Assembly (NCBI GenBank): GCA_947304585.1
Contig: CAMZBI010000012.1
Coordinates: 1-60,829 of the forward strand
Source: an uncultured Clostridia bacterium
GTDB lineage: Bacteria; Bacillota; Clostridia; UBA1212
DNA: 60,829 nucleotides
Reading direction: 5' to 3'
The notes beneath the pieces are model-generated. The model was not told the origin of the DNA. It made no database searches and was given only the letters and a program-made list of their open reading frames with translations. Position numbers and translations under genes: made by a program. Below are positions 50,889 through 60,728 of this stretch, piece by piece (positions within the stretch are counted from its first letter, which is position 1; each line of letters begins with the position of its first letter).

Positions 50889-51887
50889 TCAGAACAGTTT
50901 CAGCAAAAGAGCCGCAAGGGGCATTGTCGCCATGGAAAGTATTGTGGATATCGGTACTATCCGCCCCGCAGTTTCCCGGTCAAGGTCAAACTTTTCCGCA
51001 AAAATGGACGTTATGGTCGCGCAGGGTGCGGCGCTGCAGAGCAGGGTCACCACCGCAACTTCATAGGAGTAGAAAAGACCCGTGATCTTGAAAAGAATCA
51101 GTATCAGGAAGGCCAGAATTGGCGCCAAAAACTGTTTCAGCAATATGGCCAACCACATTCTGCCGCCCCGTAATAGACCTTTCAAACGGTTCTCCGCCAT
51201 GTGGAAACCAACCACGAACATGGAAAGGGGAACCACCGTACTCTTAAGGAAATCGATGGCAACAGTAATGAAGGACGGCACGTAGCCGTTTATCGGTGCA
51301 AAGAAGAACACAAGGCCGATAAGTATTGATATTGTTGCCGGATTCAGAAGGATCTTCTTTGGAGATATGTACTTAACGTCACCCGTAGCGAGATAGCAGC
51401 CAACTGTCCAGAGAAAGATCTGAAATCCTATATTGAAGACTGTTGCGTAGATGGCGGCACCTGTTCCGAGTATGTTTTCAATGAGAGGGATTCCCATGTA
51501 GCCGCAGTTGCCGAAGATCGCCGCGATCCTGACCGTGGAAAGAGTCTTCCCTTCACTCCCCGGGTCGCAAGATCCGGGCAAGCCGGACGAGGATACCTCT
51601 TTAACAAGTTTTTTTCTCAGTATCAGTATTACGCTGAGTGTAAAAAGGCCGTGGCACAGGAAAGAAAAAAGGACTGTAAAGCCTATGTTTTTGAGTATTC
51701 CGGCGTCAAAATCCCTGATATACGGGGCAATAAGCATTGCCGGCTGGGCAACATACAGAACATAGTCGGAAATTCCCTTTGCCAGCCCCCTGCCCTCTGC
51801 GATCTTCAGTTTCTTAAAGAGAAACCCCGGTATCAGCAGAAGACAGAGGGAAGCTGTCGTATAAAATACAGTCCAAATGTCGATCAT
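50889..51887 (-). CDS. AEC family transporter (auxin efflux carrier-like permease)
   Basis: 332 residues with about ten membrane segments in two bundles. Family-type stretches are IRIAAIFGNCGYMGIPLIENILG (substrate-site Asn/Gly region), LLNPATISILIGLV, STVVPLSMFVVGFHMAE and LLCSAAPCATITSIFAEKF. Members move malate, other small organic acids or peptides. No specific substrate is indicated. It starts 12 nt after the end of the large lipoprotein gene without a strong ribosome binding site, so translation may depend on coupling. Confidence 0.9.
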   Translation of the reverse strand: MIDIWTVFYTTASLCLLLIPGFLFKKLKIAEGRGLAKGISDYVLYVAQPAMLIAPYIRDFDAGILKNIGFTVLFSFLCHGLFTLSVILILRKKLVKEVSSSGLPGSCDPGSEGKTLSTVRIAAIFGNCGYMGIPLIENILGTGAAIYATVFNIGFQIFLWTVGCYLATGDVKYISPKKILLNPATISILIGLVFFFAPINGYVPSFITVAIDFLKSTVVPLSMFVVGFHMAENRLKGLLRGGRMWLAILLKQFLAPILAFLILILFKITGLFYSYEVAVVTLLCSAAPCATITSIFAEKFDLDRETAGRIVPISTILSMATMPLAALLLKLF

Positions 51888-51899
51888 ATCTTAGATTCG

Positions 51900-54800
51900 T
51901 CAACCGACGGTGACTCTGAAGGTCCTTGAGTCGGTATAGTTTTCCATGTCCACCACAAAGCTGTAGCTGAAGAAGCCGTCCAGGCTGTAATTCACCTGGT
52001 AGCCGTCAAAATCCAGCACGTTGTAAACGTAATCCACCCAGCTGCCGTCCACCAGTTCCTGGATCTTCGGCCTTACAAGCTTTGTAAAGCCGTTCACCCG
52101 GACTGTATTGGCGTTTCTTCCGCCGGTGACCGTAAACTCCGCAACGTCGTTCTCGCAATTTACTATCGCAAGGTAATCGTCAGCCACTGTTTCGCCAACG
52201 CTGCAGGAGGCCACTTTCCAGGGGTTTGCCACAGAGTCTTCGATCACGTAACCCACGTTGTGGTCATCCTTCTGATCCTCAACTCCGAATGGAAGCAGTA
52301 TGAAGACGAATTTCAAAGTATCGCCCTTCTTAAACGTCAATTGCTCCGCGTCAACGCCGATCTCAACCTTGTTGAGCATTGCCCCGTCTTTGAACACAGA
52401 GTTTCTAAGGACAAGTCCCTTGTCGAATGATTTGCCGCCAACGGTCATCTCGAAGGATTTGACTATAAAAGCGAAGTTTTCAATGTCGCTGCCGCCTGAA
52501 ACGTGGTAATCGTACACGCTGACAAAGGGAGTGTCTTTGCAGAGTTTGTATATCTTTTCAGACTGGGCCTTGGTTGTACTGTTTGTAAGCTCAACTCTGC
52601 TGCCGTCCTCAGCCTTGTACGCAGTTTTCGCCATGCACTGGAATCTGGGGTCAAAGTAGAAAAGCGTGAAATCTTCAAGGGCGTTGTCAAAAGTCACGTC
52701 CTTAAGCACCTTCATAGTCATCGTGTAATAGGTTCTGTTCTCGTCATTGGACGGGAATTCAACGTGTCTGAGCGTATACTCCATTGCTCCGTCATAAGTG
52801 ACGTAGGAATAGTCGATATCCGCATATGTAGGTCCCACAGAATTAATAACCGTCCCCGTATATTCCGATTGATATGCCTTGCCGCCGACCTTATAGGAGA
52901 TAAACTTGAGCCTGCCAACGGAATTGAACTGGGGCTGTGTAGTCCACATAATACCGCTGCAGCCCCGGAAATCCGGCAGCGTCCAGCCGTCTCTGCCGTA
53001 CACAAAGTAAGGAGCTATGCAGTTGGACTCGGTGGTGCCCGTTGAGAGATGGTAATAACCGATGTGGAAACTGATGGAGGAAATCTGCTTCAGCGCATGG
53101 GTACCCCAGTTCTGGTAAATGTTCAGCATCGTATATGTGAGATCTTTTCCGGCCTCCACTACTAAAGGATAGACCGTCACGCCGTACTGGGTGTCCTTGG
53201 GGTCATAGTAGGTTTCTTCATGTTCGCCCGCAAAGTTCTTGCAGACCTCCGGCTGGATGGGCACCAGCACAGAATTGTCGTCAAGAATCACCGCAGATTC
53301 GAGACATCCGTTGCTTCCGAGACTGTTGAAATAGATCTTTCTGTCGTCCGACGAAGCGGTCACCTTTACGGTTCCGCCGTAGTAGACGTTTCTGTTTTTC
53401 ACTCTGTAAGCGGTGGAAAAGTCAGTACCGGTGACAGTCAGCGAGTAAGCGCCAATTTTCGTATCATAGCCAACGGCTTTAAGTCTGGAAGCTTTTGTGT
53501 GCTGCTCAGTCACCTCAAACTGAAGAGGATTCCGCTCGTAATAAGCCTCTTTTTTAAGCTCGTCAAAGCTGTGCGTACCATTGGCGTACAGTCTGTGGCC
53601 AAAGGATGAATCGGTACCTGACCTGTGGTTTCCGCTCACGTCGATATAGATCTCGACAACGTAGCTTTTGCCTTCGGTATATACTCTCGTCTTTGTAACA
53701 CCGTCGTTTTCCGCTATAAATCCGACGACGCCTGCATCCTTGATATCAAAACCGATAAATTCAAAATTTTCCGTGTTTCCGGTGATCTCCTCAAGAGCGG
53801 TGCCTCCCGGAAGCGCAACGATCAGTTTCTCCACATTTTCTTTGGGAATCTCATATCTTTCGCCAAACTCCGCAAGATTGCTGACAGCAGAGTCAAAAAG
53901 TATCCTGAGTTCCGAATGGAACTTGTCAGAATATGCGTGGAGGGTCTGTTCAAATCCGTATTTAACCGCCGGAACCGAAGGCGCCTTGGCAAGCCAGACG
54001 TTTTCTATCACAACGGTATCGTTTTCGTCCGCTCCGTCAATATCAAATCTGATACCTCTGATATTTCCCTTGGCGCCGTTAAGATCGGGTATATACACGT
54101 ATACTCTTTGCTTCTGATTGGTTGCGTCAAATTTGAAGGGCCGTCTCTGGTCTCCGTTATAGTTCTTTCCGCCGTCGTAAATGTAGAAGATCTCGCCGGA
54201 AGTAGCGTTGCCGGTGACCGTGATGTCAAAGGCAATGGTGTTTGCCCCATTAAGAGGCTGGACGTAGTTGAGGACGAAATAAGGATCGTTTCCGGTCTCC
54301 GTGGTGAAAGTGATCACGCCGTCCTTGATCTCCGTGTTTTTCACGTTGTTGCCGTAAACGTCTGCAGCGTCAACGTTGAAAGCAGAGATCATCTCGTATT
54401 CGTCGATCTCCCGGCCAATGGTATCATACCCAAGGTCTCTTATGTTGACCTCGTAATAGTAAACGCCCATCTTGTTCGTGTTGACCCTGGCCGAAGAGGA
54501 TGATGTGGTCCCGAAAACAAATCCGTCAACAGTCTTCACATAACCTGTTATACCGTCGCTGATCAGGGGTACACCGTTGGCGTTCATGATGGAGGTGAGA
54601 CCTCTTCCGGAACCGCCTTTGAGGGTTATCGCCGCCCGTGCATTGAGGTTGGTCACGGTAAAGCCGTTTCTGTCAGGGCTGTCGTAATATCCCTGGATAC
54701 CGTTTAACATGTCGGCGGCATAGACGATGCTGGAAGCGAGGGTCGTCTCGTCCTTTATGCTTCTTGGCTCAGGCGTAGGCTCAGGCTCTGCCGTGGCAGT

Positions 54801-54911
54801 CGGCGCCAATGTCTCCTCTATCAGATCATTTGGCCGGCATCCGATGCCCGGAAGAAGCATCGCAAGGCATAAGATCAATGCAATTATCGCTAAAAATCGT
54901 TTCTCTTTCAT
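51900..54911 (-). CDS. Large lipoprotein of unknown function (1003 aa)
   Basis: The ATG at 54911 has GGAGA 6 nt upstream; the frame open to 55028 adds a non-signal extension and is rejected. Signal peptide with lipobox PGIGC near residue 25, then a short Pro/Thr/Glu linker (APTATAEPEPTPEP). The rest has no membrane helices and looks like several beta-sandwich modules: one near 180-320 (TIAFDITVTGNA, IRGIRFDIDGADEND, VVIENVWLAKAP) resembles carbohydrate-binding folds, others are unassigned. I do not recognise the family or catalytic residues. Surface location and glycan binding are inferences. It probably shares a transcript with the AEC gene. Confidence 0.75.
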   Translation of the reverse strand: MKEKRFLAIIALILCLAMLLPGIGCRPNDLIEETLAPTATAEPEPTPEPRSIKDETTLASSIVYAADMLNGIQGYYDSPDRNGFTVTNLNARAAITLKGGSGRGLTSIMNANGVPLISDGITGYVKTVDGFVFGTTSSSSARVNTNKMGVYYYEVNIRDLGYDTIGREIDEYEMISAFNVDAADVYGNNVKNTEIKDGVITFTTETGNDPYFVLNYVQPLNGANTIAFDITVTGNATSGEIFYIYDGGKNYNGDQRRPFKFDATNQKQRVYVYIPDLNGAKGNIRGIRFDIDGADENDTVVIENVWLAKAPSVPAVKYGFEQTLHAYSDKFHSELRILFDSAVSNLAEFGERYEIPKENVEKLIVALPGGTALEEITGNTENFEFIGFDIKDAGVVGFIAENDGVTKTRVYTEGKSYVVEIYIDVSGNHRSGTDSSFGHRLYANGTHSFDELKKEAYYERNPLQFEVTEQHTKASRLKAVGYDTKIGAYSLTVTGTDFSTAYRVKNRNVYYGGTVKVTASSDDRKIYFNSLGSNGCLESAVILDDNSVLVPIQPEVCKNFAGEHEETYYDPKDTQYGVTVYPLVVEAGKDLTYTMLNIYQNWGTHALKQISSISFHIGYYHLSTGTTESNCIAPYFVYGRDGWTLPDFRGCSGIMWTTQPQFNSVGRLKFISYKVGGKAYQSEYTGTVINSVGPTYADIDYSYVTYDGAMEYTLRHVEFPSNDENRTYYTMTMKVLKDVTFDNALEDFTLFYFDPRFQCMAKTAYKAEDGSRVELTNSTTKAQSEKIYKLCKDTPFVSVYDYHVSGGSDIENFAFIVKSFEMTVGGKSFDKGLVLRNSVFKDGAMLNKVEIGVDAEQLTFKKGDTLKFVFILLPFGVEDQKDDHNVGYVIEDSVANPWKVASCSVGETVADDYLAIVNCENDVAEFTVTGGRNANTVRVNGFTKLVRPKIQELVDGSWVDYVYNVLDFDGYQVNYSLDGFFSYSFVVDMENYTDSRTFRVTVG

Positions 54912-55116
54912 AATCGTCTCCAATACAAATAGTTCTGTTGTTTTCGAAATAAACTTGGGAACTTTGAGCGGTCCCCTCGCGAAAAGGTTTTTGTCCCGCA
55001 ATCTCTTCCACCGGATTTCCCGGATCATCCGAATTCTCCTGCGACCTGAAGCAACCCGGAACCTTAGTATTGGATCTCATTGGACAAAAACCGTAAAGAT
55101 CCTTAAATACGCATTC

Positions 55117-57285
55117 CTAATTGACACGGGAAGAGGTATCGAACCATTTGCCCAGTCTCTGACCGCTGCCAATAGTCCCTGTATATCTGTCATATGTATG
55201 GGTCCCCGCCTTGACGCCCTCTTCATAAGAGCCCTCAAAACAGAAATCAATTATCTCCCCGATCATGGGAAACGCATTGCCGCTGTAGACTCCGTGCTCC
55301 AGCATCAGCGTGAGAGCTATCTGCGGATCGTTGCAGGGAGCAAATCCTGTGTAAAACCCGTGGGATGATTGCTCGTTGGTACCTGTCTGGGCTGTTCCGG
55401 TCTTTCCCGCAAGAAAATACCTGGGGTAGAGAGACACCTGAGCCCTGATGGTCGGATAAGCATCCACCATTCTGGTCATGGCCAGTCTCACAAGATCGAT
55501 GGTTTCCTGCTTGACGCCGGTGTCAACACCTTTGATCTCTTTCTCGTAAACAATGCCGCCTCTGGAATTGGCCACGCTCTTGAGCAGGTGCATCTCGTAA
55601 AGGGTGCCTCCGTTGGCGATGGCTCCTGTGTAGCGGTTCACCTGTATCGGTGTGAAAGCTGTATAGAGCTGCCCGATGCAGGTGGCGGCTGTTGACGCAT
55701 CGTTCCATTTATGGAAATGACCTTGCTCAAAGATGTCCATGGTGTCCGGGTTGCTTCTCGTGCCCTTCTTTTCCGGGAGTTCTATGCCGGAAAACTCGCC
55801 AAGGCCGAACTGCTTTGCCCAGTAGTCGATATTGTCAATGCCCGCTTCAATTCCCACAGTCGAGAAATAAACGTTGCAGGACCTGCCCAGCGCGTTTACG
55901 AGATTAACGTCTTTATGGACGGACAGACATTTCATTTTACGGCCTGAGGCGATAATGTATCCGGGACAGTTTATTTTACGCTCGCTGTCGGTCACACCTG
56001 CTTCAAGGGACGCCACTGCGACCACCGGTTTTATCATGGAACCTATAGGGTAAGTACCCATGGTGCAGCGGTTGACGCTGGGGGAGTCGTCTCTTTCAAG
56101 GATGACCTTTATCTCTTCCTGTGACTTGTAGTCGGATAAAGGCGCAACGAAGATGTTGCTGTCAAAACCCGGGTAGGAGATCATTGCCAATACCTCACCG
56201 GTGTTCACATCCGACACCAATGCGGCTCCCGCGTTGCAGTCCCCGAAATTGTCGCTCTCGTTCACGGCCCTTGATGCGGTGTCGATTATTACTGCTTCCA
56301 GAGACTCGTAGGTCCTCTGCTGAAGTCTCAGATCAATGGTGAGATAGAGATCGTATCCCGCCACGGGAGGCGTGTATCCGGTCTCTGTCACAGTGCCGTC
56401 GGACAGTTTTTCGTATGTCCTTTTACCACGTTCGCCCCTGAGATATTCTTCGTAAGCCTTTTCAAGGCCTATCTTTCCGATCATATCGTCGGGGAGATAG
56501 CCCTTATCCTTGTTCTCTTTGTATTCGTCCTCGTCAATGGCCCTGACGTAACCTATCACGGGGCCCAGGGACTCGTTGTTAACGTAATATCTGAAATACG
56601 TCTCCTCTGTAGTGATCCCATGGAAATCCCCGGACATTGAAGTGATCTCGTCAATGCTCTCCTTGCAGACGTCGGTGCCCACCACAGAAGGCCTCAGGGC
56701 ATCAAGCCCGTAAGTATACGTGGTGTAGCGCATGATCATTATCTTATACGCTTCGTAATCGGTGTATTCTTCGGAGATCTCAAACAGATTCGACCTCAGG
56801 TAGTTGAAAGCAGAACCCGGAGACTCGAAAAAAGCCTTATCCGCTTTTGAAGAGACAATATCGTTCATGAAGGCCTGTTTATTGGCAATTTCACCGGGCT
56901 CGTCGATCATCGGACCCCAGGCGGGCGGATAGAGAAGATAGTCGCCGAGATAATTGACGAACTGGTCTCCGTTCTTTTCAAAAATACTGATGAGCTTAAG
57001 ATACATTCTGTCCCGGTATGCCTGGTCGTCGGAGGTGTTGATCATGTAGACTTTGTAGGCCTTTCTGTTGCCGGCAATGAGCAGACCGTTTCTGTCGTAG
57101 ATGTTTCCCCTCGGCGCATCAAGCGGGAGACTGTATTCGTTGAACTTTTTGGCCTCTTCGCTGTACTGCGCACCCCTTATGACCTGGATCGTAAAAAGAC
57201 GCACGGCAAGAACAGCCATTACGATTATCAGGCCGATTCCCAGGTAGGTCATTCTGTTGGTAAACAGTTTCTTAAGTCCGTTCAT
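55117..57285 (-). CDS. mrdA: Penicillin-binding protein 2 (elongation transpeptidase)
   Basis: 722 residues. One N-terminal membrane helix (about 13-33), the PBP dimerisation domain (APRGNIYDRNGLLIAGN) and a class B transpeptidase domain with SMIK (Ser416, Lys419), SCN (469-471) and KTG (628-630). It cross-links peptidoglycan on the outer face of the membrane together with the Mre proteins in sidewall elongation. Last gene of the radC-mreB-mreC-mreD-mrdA run; rodA is not in the window. A region of about 110 residues before residue 230 is longer than in E. coli PBP2, as in other Bacillota. Confidence 0.95.
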   Translation of the reverse strand: MNGLKKLFTNRMTYLGIGLIIVMAVLAVRLFTIQVIRGAQYSEEAKKFNEYSLPLDAPRGNIYDRNGLLIAGNRKAYKVYMINTSDDQAYRDRMYLKLISIFEKNGDQFVNYLGDYLLYPPAWGPMIDEPGEIANKQAFMNDIVSSKADKAFFESPGSAFNYLRSNLFEISEEYTDYEAYKIMIMRYTTYTYGLDALRPSVVGTDVCKESIDEITSMSGDFHGITTEETYFRYYVNNESLGPVIGYVRAIDEDEYKENKDKGYLPDDMIGKIGLEKAYEEYLRGERGKRTYEKLSDGTVTETGYTPPVAGYDLYLTIDLRLQQRTYESLEAVIIDTASRAVNESDNFGDCNAGAALVSDVNTGEVLAMISYPGFDSNIFVAPLSDYKSQEEIKVILERDDSPSVNRCTMGTYPIGSMIKPVVAVASLEAGVTDSERKINCPGYIIASGRKMKCLSVHKDVNLVNALGRSCNVYFSTVGIEAGIDNIDYWAKQFGLGEFSGIELPEKKGTRSNPDTMDIFEQGHFHKWNDASTAATCIGQLYTAFTPIQVNRYTGAIANGGTLYEMHLLKSVANSRGGIVYEKEIKGVDTGVKQETIDLVRLAMTRMVDAYPTIRAQVSLYPRYFLAGKTGTAQTGTNEQSSHGFYTGFAPCNDPQIALTLMLEHGVYSGNAFPMIGEIIDFCFEGSYEEGVKAGTHTYDRYTGTIGSGQRLGKWFDTSSRVN

Positions 57286-57313
57286 GTCTCATACAATCAT
57301 GCAGGAGTTAATA

Positions 57314-58000
57314 TCAGTTTCTGAAATCAATGCCTTTTTTGCCGCCGTGGCCGAGTTTTATGAACGTAAGAGTCACAGGGACAAGCAGGACCAGAAAAAC
57401 AATATATGTGTAAAGCGATTCCGGGAGTATTCTTCTTAGGAGATGACCCGAGAAGTCGCTGTAGAGCACCGGGGCTTTTGAGGCGTAGAGCGACAAAAAT
57501 CTCGAGCCAAACCCGCAGATCAGCGTGTAAACAAAAATAAACACAGGGCCGGTGGAGACGTAAAATACCATCTTTCCCTTGAAAGCGGGCCTTACGGCGG
57601 CAGCGGTTATTACGCAGAAATACATGTAGATCAGCGCATAAAAGCCTATATACCGGCCAAAAGAGATATCGACGGCCAGCCCGCTGAACAGGCCAAGGAA
57701 CAGTGCAAACGTCGGATCGCTGCTCATGGAGATCAGCACAAGGGCGGCCAGAAGAATATTGGGCTTTATTCCGAATATCCGGAGGTCGTTGAACACCGAT
57801 TCCTGGATAAGTATCGAAAAAGCGGCAACAAAGATCGAAAACAGTATTCTGGATCTCGTAAGAGTAGTGTCAAAACGGTCCGCACCCACGATAAACACAT
57901 TTCCTGTGTCCAGAACAAAGCTGTCCTTCGTCCTGCGGGATGAGACGTCCGACTTTCCTCTTTTAAAGAAGCGTTTGATTGCTTTCGTATTGAGAATCAT
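57314..58000 (-). CDS. mreD: Rod shape-determining protein MreD
   Basis: 228 residues from the ATG at 58000 with GAGG close upstream; a GTG two codons earlier (58006) is possible. The first 60 residues are hydrophilic and basic, longer than in most MreD proteins. About five to six hydrophobic segments follow, including GIKPNILLAALVLISMSSDPTFALFLGLFSGLAVDISFGRYIG split between helices, with the family's acidic residue in a membrane segment. It connects MreBC to the cell-wall synthases. Identification rests on these features and on its place between mreC and mrdA. Confidence 0.9.
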   Translation of the reverse strand: MILNTKAIKRFFKRGKSDVSSRRTKDSFVLDTGNVFIVGADRFDTTLTRSRILFSIFVAAFSILIQESVFNDLRIFGIKPNILLAALVLISMSSDPTFALFLGLFSGLAVDISFGRYIGFYALIYMYFCVITAAAVRPAFKGKMVFYVSTGPVFIFVYTLICGFGSRFLSLYASKAPVLYSDFSGHLLRRILPESLYTYIVFLVLLVPVTLTFIKLGHGGKKGIDFRN

Positions 58001-58059
58001 TGCCACCTCAGGCTGTCAGCGCCGGCGCACCGATAAAATCACTTCAAGTCCTAATTGAC

Positions 58060-58884
58060 TTATTTTTCAACCATTATGAACACTTTGCTGAGAAGCGTAA
58101 GGTCCACCGCAGGCTCCACAAGAGCCGTTGCTATGCTGCTGTCCCTGTCTATTTCGACGGATTTGACGGTACCCACAAGTATGCCGGCGGGAAAAACTCC
58201 TCCGCTTTCGGCTGTCACTATCCTGTCGCCGACCTGTACGGAAGACGTGGAAGACAGTCTGTCCACACGAAGCTCGTAGACCATCTTTTCGCCCGAAACG
58301 CCTCTGACGCGGACAAGTTCGTTGTTTCTCGAGACTCTGCACATAAATGCATTGTCTTCGTCAACTATGGTCAGTATTTTTGAAGCGCCAATGCCCTCCT
58401 CCGTGACAATGCCCACAAGACCGTCAGGAGAGATCACAGTTGCGCCGCGGGTGACTCCGTCGTTTGCACCACGGTCCACGGTAAACGTATTAAACCAGTC
58501 CGTCACGTCCTCTGCCACTATACGGGCCGGGATGAGATTGTAGTCGGAGGAATAGTCCTCAAAATCCAGAAGCCTGCGGAGTTCGTTGTTTTCAAGGATC
58601 AGTCTCTCCTTTTCGTCCTCCAAGACAGGTATTTCCGCATTCTTTTCTCTTAGTTCCTCCAGTTCCGTTTTAACGCTTCTGTAGGAAAACATATAGGTAA
58701 ACCACTCGGAAACACCGGAAGCGGCTTTTTTGAACACACCGGTGATCCAGGTGACAGGGGTGCCCGCCACTTTGTAGACCGCATTGAAGTCACCGTTAGG
58801 GCTTGCGGACACGGCGATCGTTACCGCAAGCAGTATGGTCACCACAACAAGAACAAATAGAGTTATCTGAGTCCTTTTTTTCAT
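58060..58884 (-). CDS. mreC: Rod shape-determining protein MreC
   Basis: 274 residues. One N-terminal membrane helix (about 8-28), a coiled coil (about 70-110, ELREKNAEIPVLEDEKERL) and two beta-barrel domains with ARIVAEDVTDWFNTFTVDRGANDGV, DGLVGIVTEEG and GDRIVTAESGGVFPAGILVG. MreC is anchored in the membrane and links MreB filaments to the peptidoglycan synthases. The lengths and order match the family. Confidence 0.94.
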   Translation of the reverse strand: MKKRTQITLFVLVVVTILLAVTIAVSASPNGDFNAVYKVAGTPVTWITGVFKKAASGVSEWFTYMFSYRSVKTELEELREKNAEIPVLEDEKERLILENNELRRLLDFEDYSSDYNLIPARIVAEDVTDWFNTFTVDRGANDGVTRGATVISPDGLVGIVTEEGIGASKILTIVDEDNAFMCRVSRNNELVRVRGVSGEKMVYELRVDRLSSTSSVQVGDRIVTAESGGVFPAGILVGTVKSVEIDRDSSIATALVEPAVDLTLLSKVFIMVEK

Positions 58885-58904
58885 ACAGGTTTACGTCTCA
58901 AGTC

Positions 58905-59933
58905 TCATGCAGGTCTGCCTGCGTTCAAAAGCTGTCTCAGTGAAAGATCGGTAAGGCACCTTCCGATTCCGTTTACAGTGCAATACTGAGCCCCATCAAC
59001 TATCTTGACAGGCACGTTGGTCTCAGTCCGGAGGAACTCGGAAAGACCGGTGAGGAGCGCTCCGCCTCCTGCCATGGTGATGCCGTTTCTGACTATGTCC
59101 GCACTGATCTCAGGCGGAAGTCCGTCAAGAACCCCCTTTACACATTCCACTATCTGGACGGCAGGGTCCCTGAAGGGTTCTATAAGCTCGTTGGAGAAAA
59201 CTCTTACGTTTCCCGGAAGGCCTGTGATCATATCCCGTCCGTAAACGTCAATACTCTTCTCCGCAGGCTGGGGATATACGCAACCCGCCTTGATCTTAAC
59301 GTTTTCCGCAGTCTCTTCTCCAATAAGGAGATTGTGCTCGTTTCTCATATAATTAACAACCTGGGCGTCAAAGTCCTGGCCTCCTACGGTCACAGAATCC
59401 CCGACGATGATGCTCCCCATGGAAATGACTGCCACCTCGGTGGTGCCTCCGCCAACGTCAACTATCATTGACCCCTCGGCGCTCTCTGCTGTCAAAGGAA
59501 GATCTGCTCCTATCGCAGACGCCAAAGGTTCTTCGATCAGTCTAGGGACCGCTTTTCCGGGCTTCTTACAGGATGACTTGGCGGCTTCCAGCACCGCCAG
59601 CTGCTCCACCTCGGATATCTTAGTCGGTACGGAGAGGATCATTCTTGTGTTGCCGAAATTGATGGAGACACCGCAGGCCTTGGCAAGAAAATACCTAAGC
59701 ATAAACTCCGCGGTCTCAAAGTCCGCGATAGCCCCTTTTCTGACAGGTCTCACGGTCATAATTGACGGCGGGGTCCTTCCTATCATGCGCTCCGCGGCAG
59801 TGCCGACGGCCACAGGCTTTCCCGTATTTGTATTGACCGCCACCACAGAAGGCTCGCTTAAAACAATGCCCTTGTCCCTCATAAAAATATTGGTGGTGGA
59901 AGTGCCGAGATCGATTCCAATGTCCTTTGCCAT
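58905..59933 (-). CDS. mreB: Rod shape-determining protein MreB (actin-like)
   Basis: 342 residues. Actin-fold motifs: phosphate 1 IGIDLGTSTTNIF, MIVDVGGGTTEVAVIS (phosphate 2), connect 1 and 2 regions, and the adenosine motif TMAGGGALLTGL near 290. It polymerises along the membrane and steers cell-wall elongation. The amphipathic start and full length suggest a working protein. Second gene after radC in the elongation cassette. Confidence 0.96.
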   Translation of the reverse strand: MAKDIGIDLGTSTTNIFMRDKGIVLSEPSVVAVNTNTGKPVAVGTAAERMIGRTPPSIMTVRPVRKGAIADFETAEFMLRYFLAKACGVSINFGNTRMILSVPTKISEVEQLAVLEAAKSSCKKPGKAVPRLIEEPLASAIGADLPLTAESAEGSMIVDVGGGTTEVAVISMGSIIVGDSVTVGGQDFDAQVVNYMRNEHNLLIGEETAENVKIKAGCVYPQPAEKSIDVYGRDMITGLPGNVRVFSNELIEPFRDPAVQIVECVKGVLDGLPPEISADIVRNGITMAGGGALLTGLSEFLRTETNVPVKIVDGAQYCTVNGIGRCLTDLSLRQLLNAGRPA

Positions 59934-59955
59934 GTTATTGCCTTTATTTCTATCG

Positions 59956-60690
59956 TTAAGCCGCGTCTGCGGTGCCGCCCGGTCTGCGGGAAACCAACTG
60001 ATCCATCAGACCCCGGGCCTTGAAACTGGTATAATTCCTTTTCCCAACGATTATGTGGTCGAGGACCGGTATGCCCATTATGTCGCCGGCCTCAATGAGC
60101 CTTGCGGTAAGCATAACGTCTTCTCTGCTGGGCTCCGTATTGCCCGAAGGATGATTGTGAGCGATCACTACCGCATAGGCAAGTTCCCTTACCGCCGGCA
60201 AAAAAACCTCCCGGGGATGCACGAGAGTCTTGTCCAGGGTGCCTTTTGAGACCTTCCTGGCGCCAATGATCCTGAGTCTTTTATCAAGCATCACCACGGC
60301 GAAGACTTCACCATCTTCGTTAAAGAGCCAGTTGATGAGGAAGGATGCGATGCCCTCCATGCTTCCTCCCTCTGACGGGACGCTGTTCATCTCACCTGCG
60401 ATCCTCACCGCAAGTTCGCCAACGGCCTTCAGCTGAAGCGCTCTGATCCGTCCAATGCCTTTGACCGACATCAGTTCCCCGGTGCCCGCCCTGCAAACGT
60501 CCTTCAGTTTCCCGCCAAAGGAAATCAGAAGATTCCTTGCGAGTTCTATAACGTTCTGTTTTTTAGTGCCCGCCCGAAGGACGACAGCCAGAAGTTCTGA
60601 ATCAGTCAATGAAGAAGCGCCGTTTAATTCAAGTTTTTCATAAGGTCTGTCACATTCGGGGACGCCGGGCAGAGTCGGTCTCAAAGCCAT
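59956..60690 (-). CDS. radC: RadC family JAMM-domain protein
   Basis: 244 residues from the ATG at 60690 with GGGAGG 6 nt upstream. N-terminal UPF0758 helical part with a helix-hairpin-helix (SVKGIGRIRALQLKA), then the JAB/MPN metalloprotease-like core with Glu in NEDGEVFAVVML and the zinc motif AHNHPSGNTEPSREDV. Despite its name, a repair role is not established. It stands in the usual Bacillota position before mreB. A sigma-A promoter precedes it and probably drives the whole cassette. Confidence 0.93.
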   Translation of the reverse strand: MALRPTLPGVPECDRPYEKLELNGASSLTDSELLAVVLRAGTKKQNVIELARNLLISFGGKLKDVCRAGTGELMSVKGIGRIRALQLKAVGELAVRIAGEMNSVPSEGGSMEGIASFLINWLFNEDGEVFAVVMLDKRLRIIGARKVSKGTLDKTLVHPREVFLPAVRELAYAVVIAHNHPSGNTEPSREDVMLTARLIEAGDIMGIPVLDHIIVGKRNYTSFKARGLMDQLVSRRPGGTADAA

Positions 60691-60728
60691 CTCCGTTCCT
60701 CCCTGATCATGAATGCTCACACACATTC

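Noticed and set aside
53625..54503. 292-codon plus-strand open frame
   Set aside because: Antisense to the 1003-residue lipoprotein; no ribosome site or family likeness.
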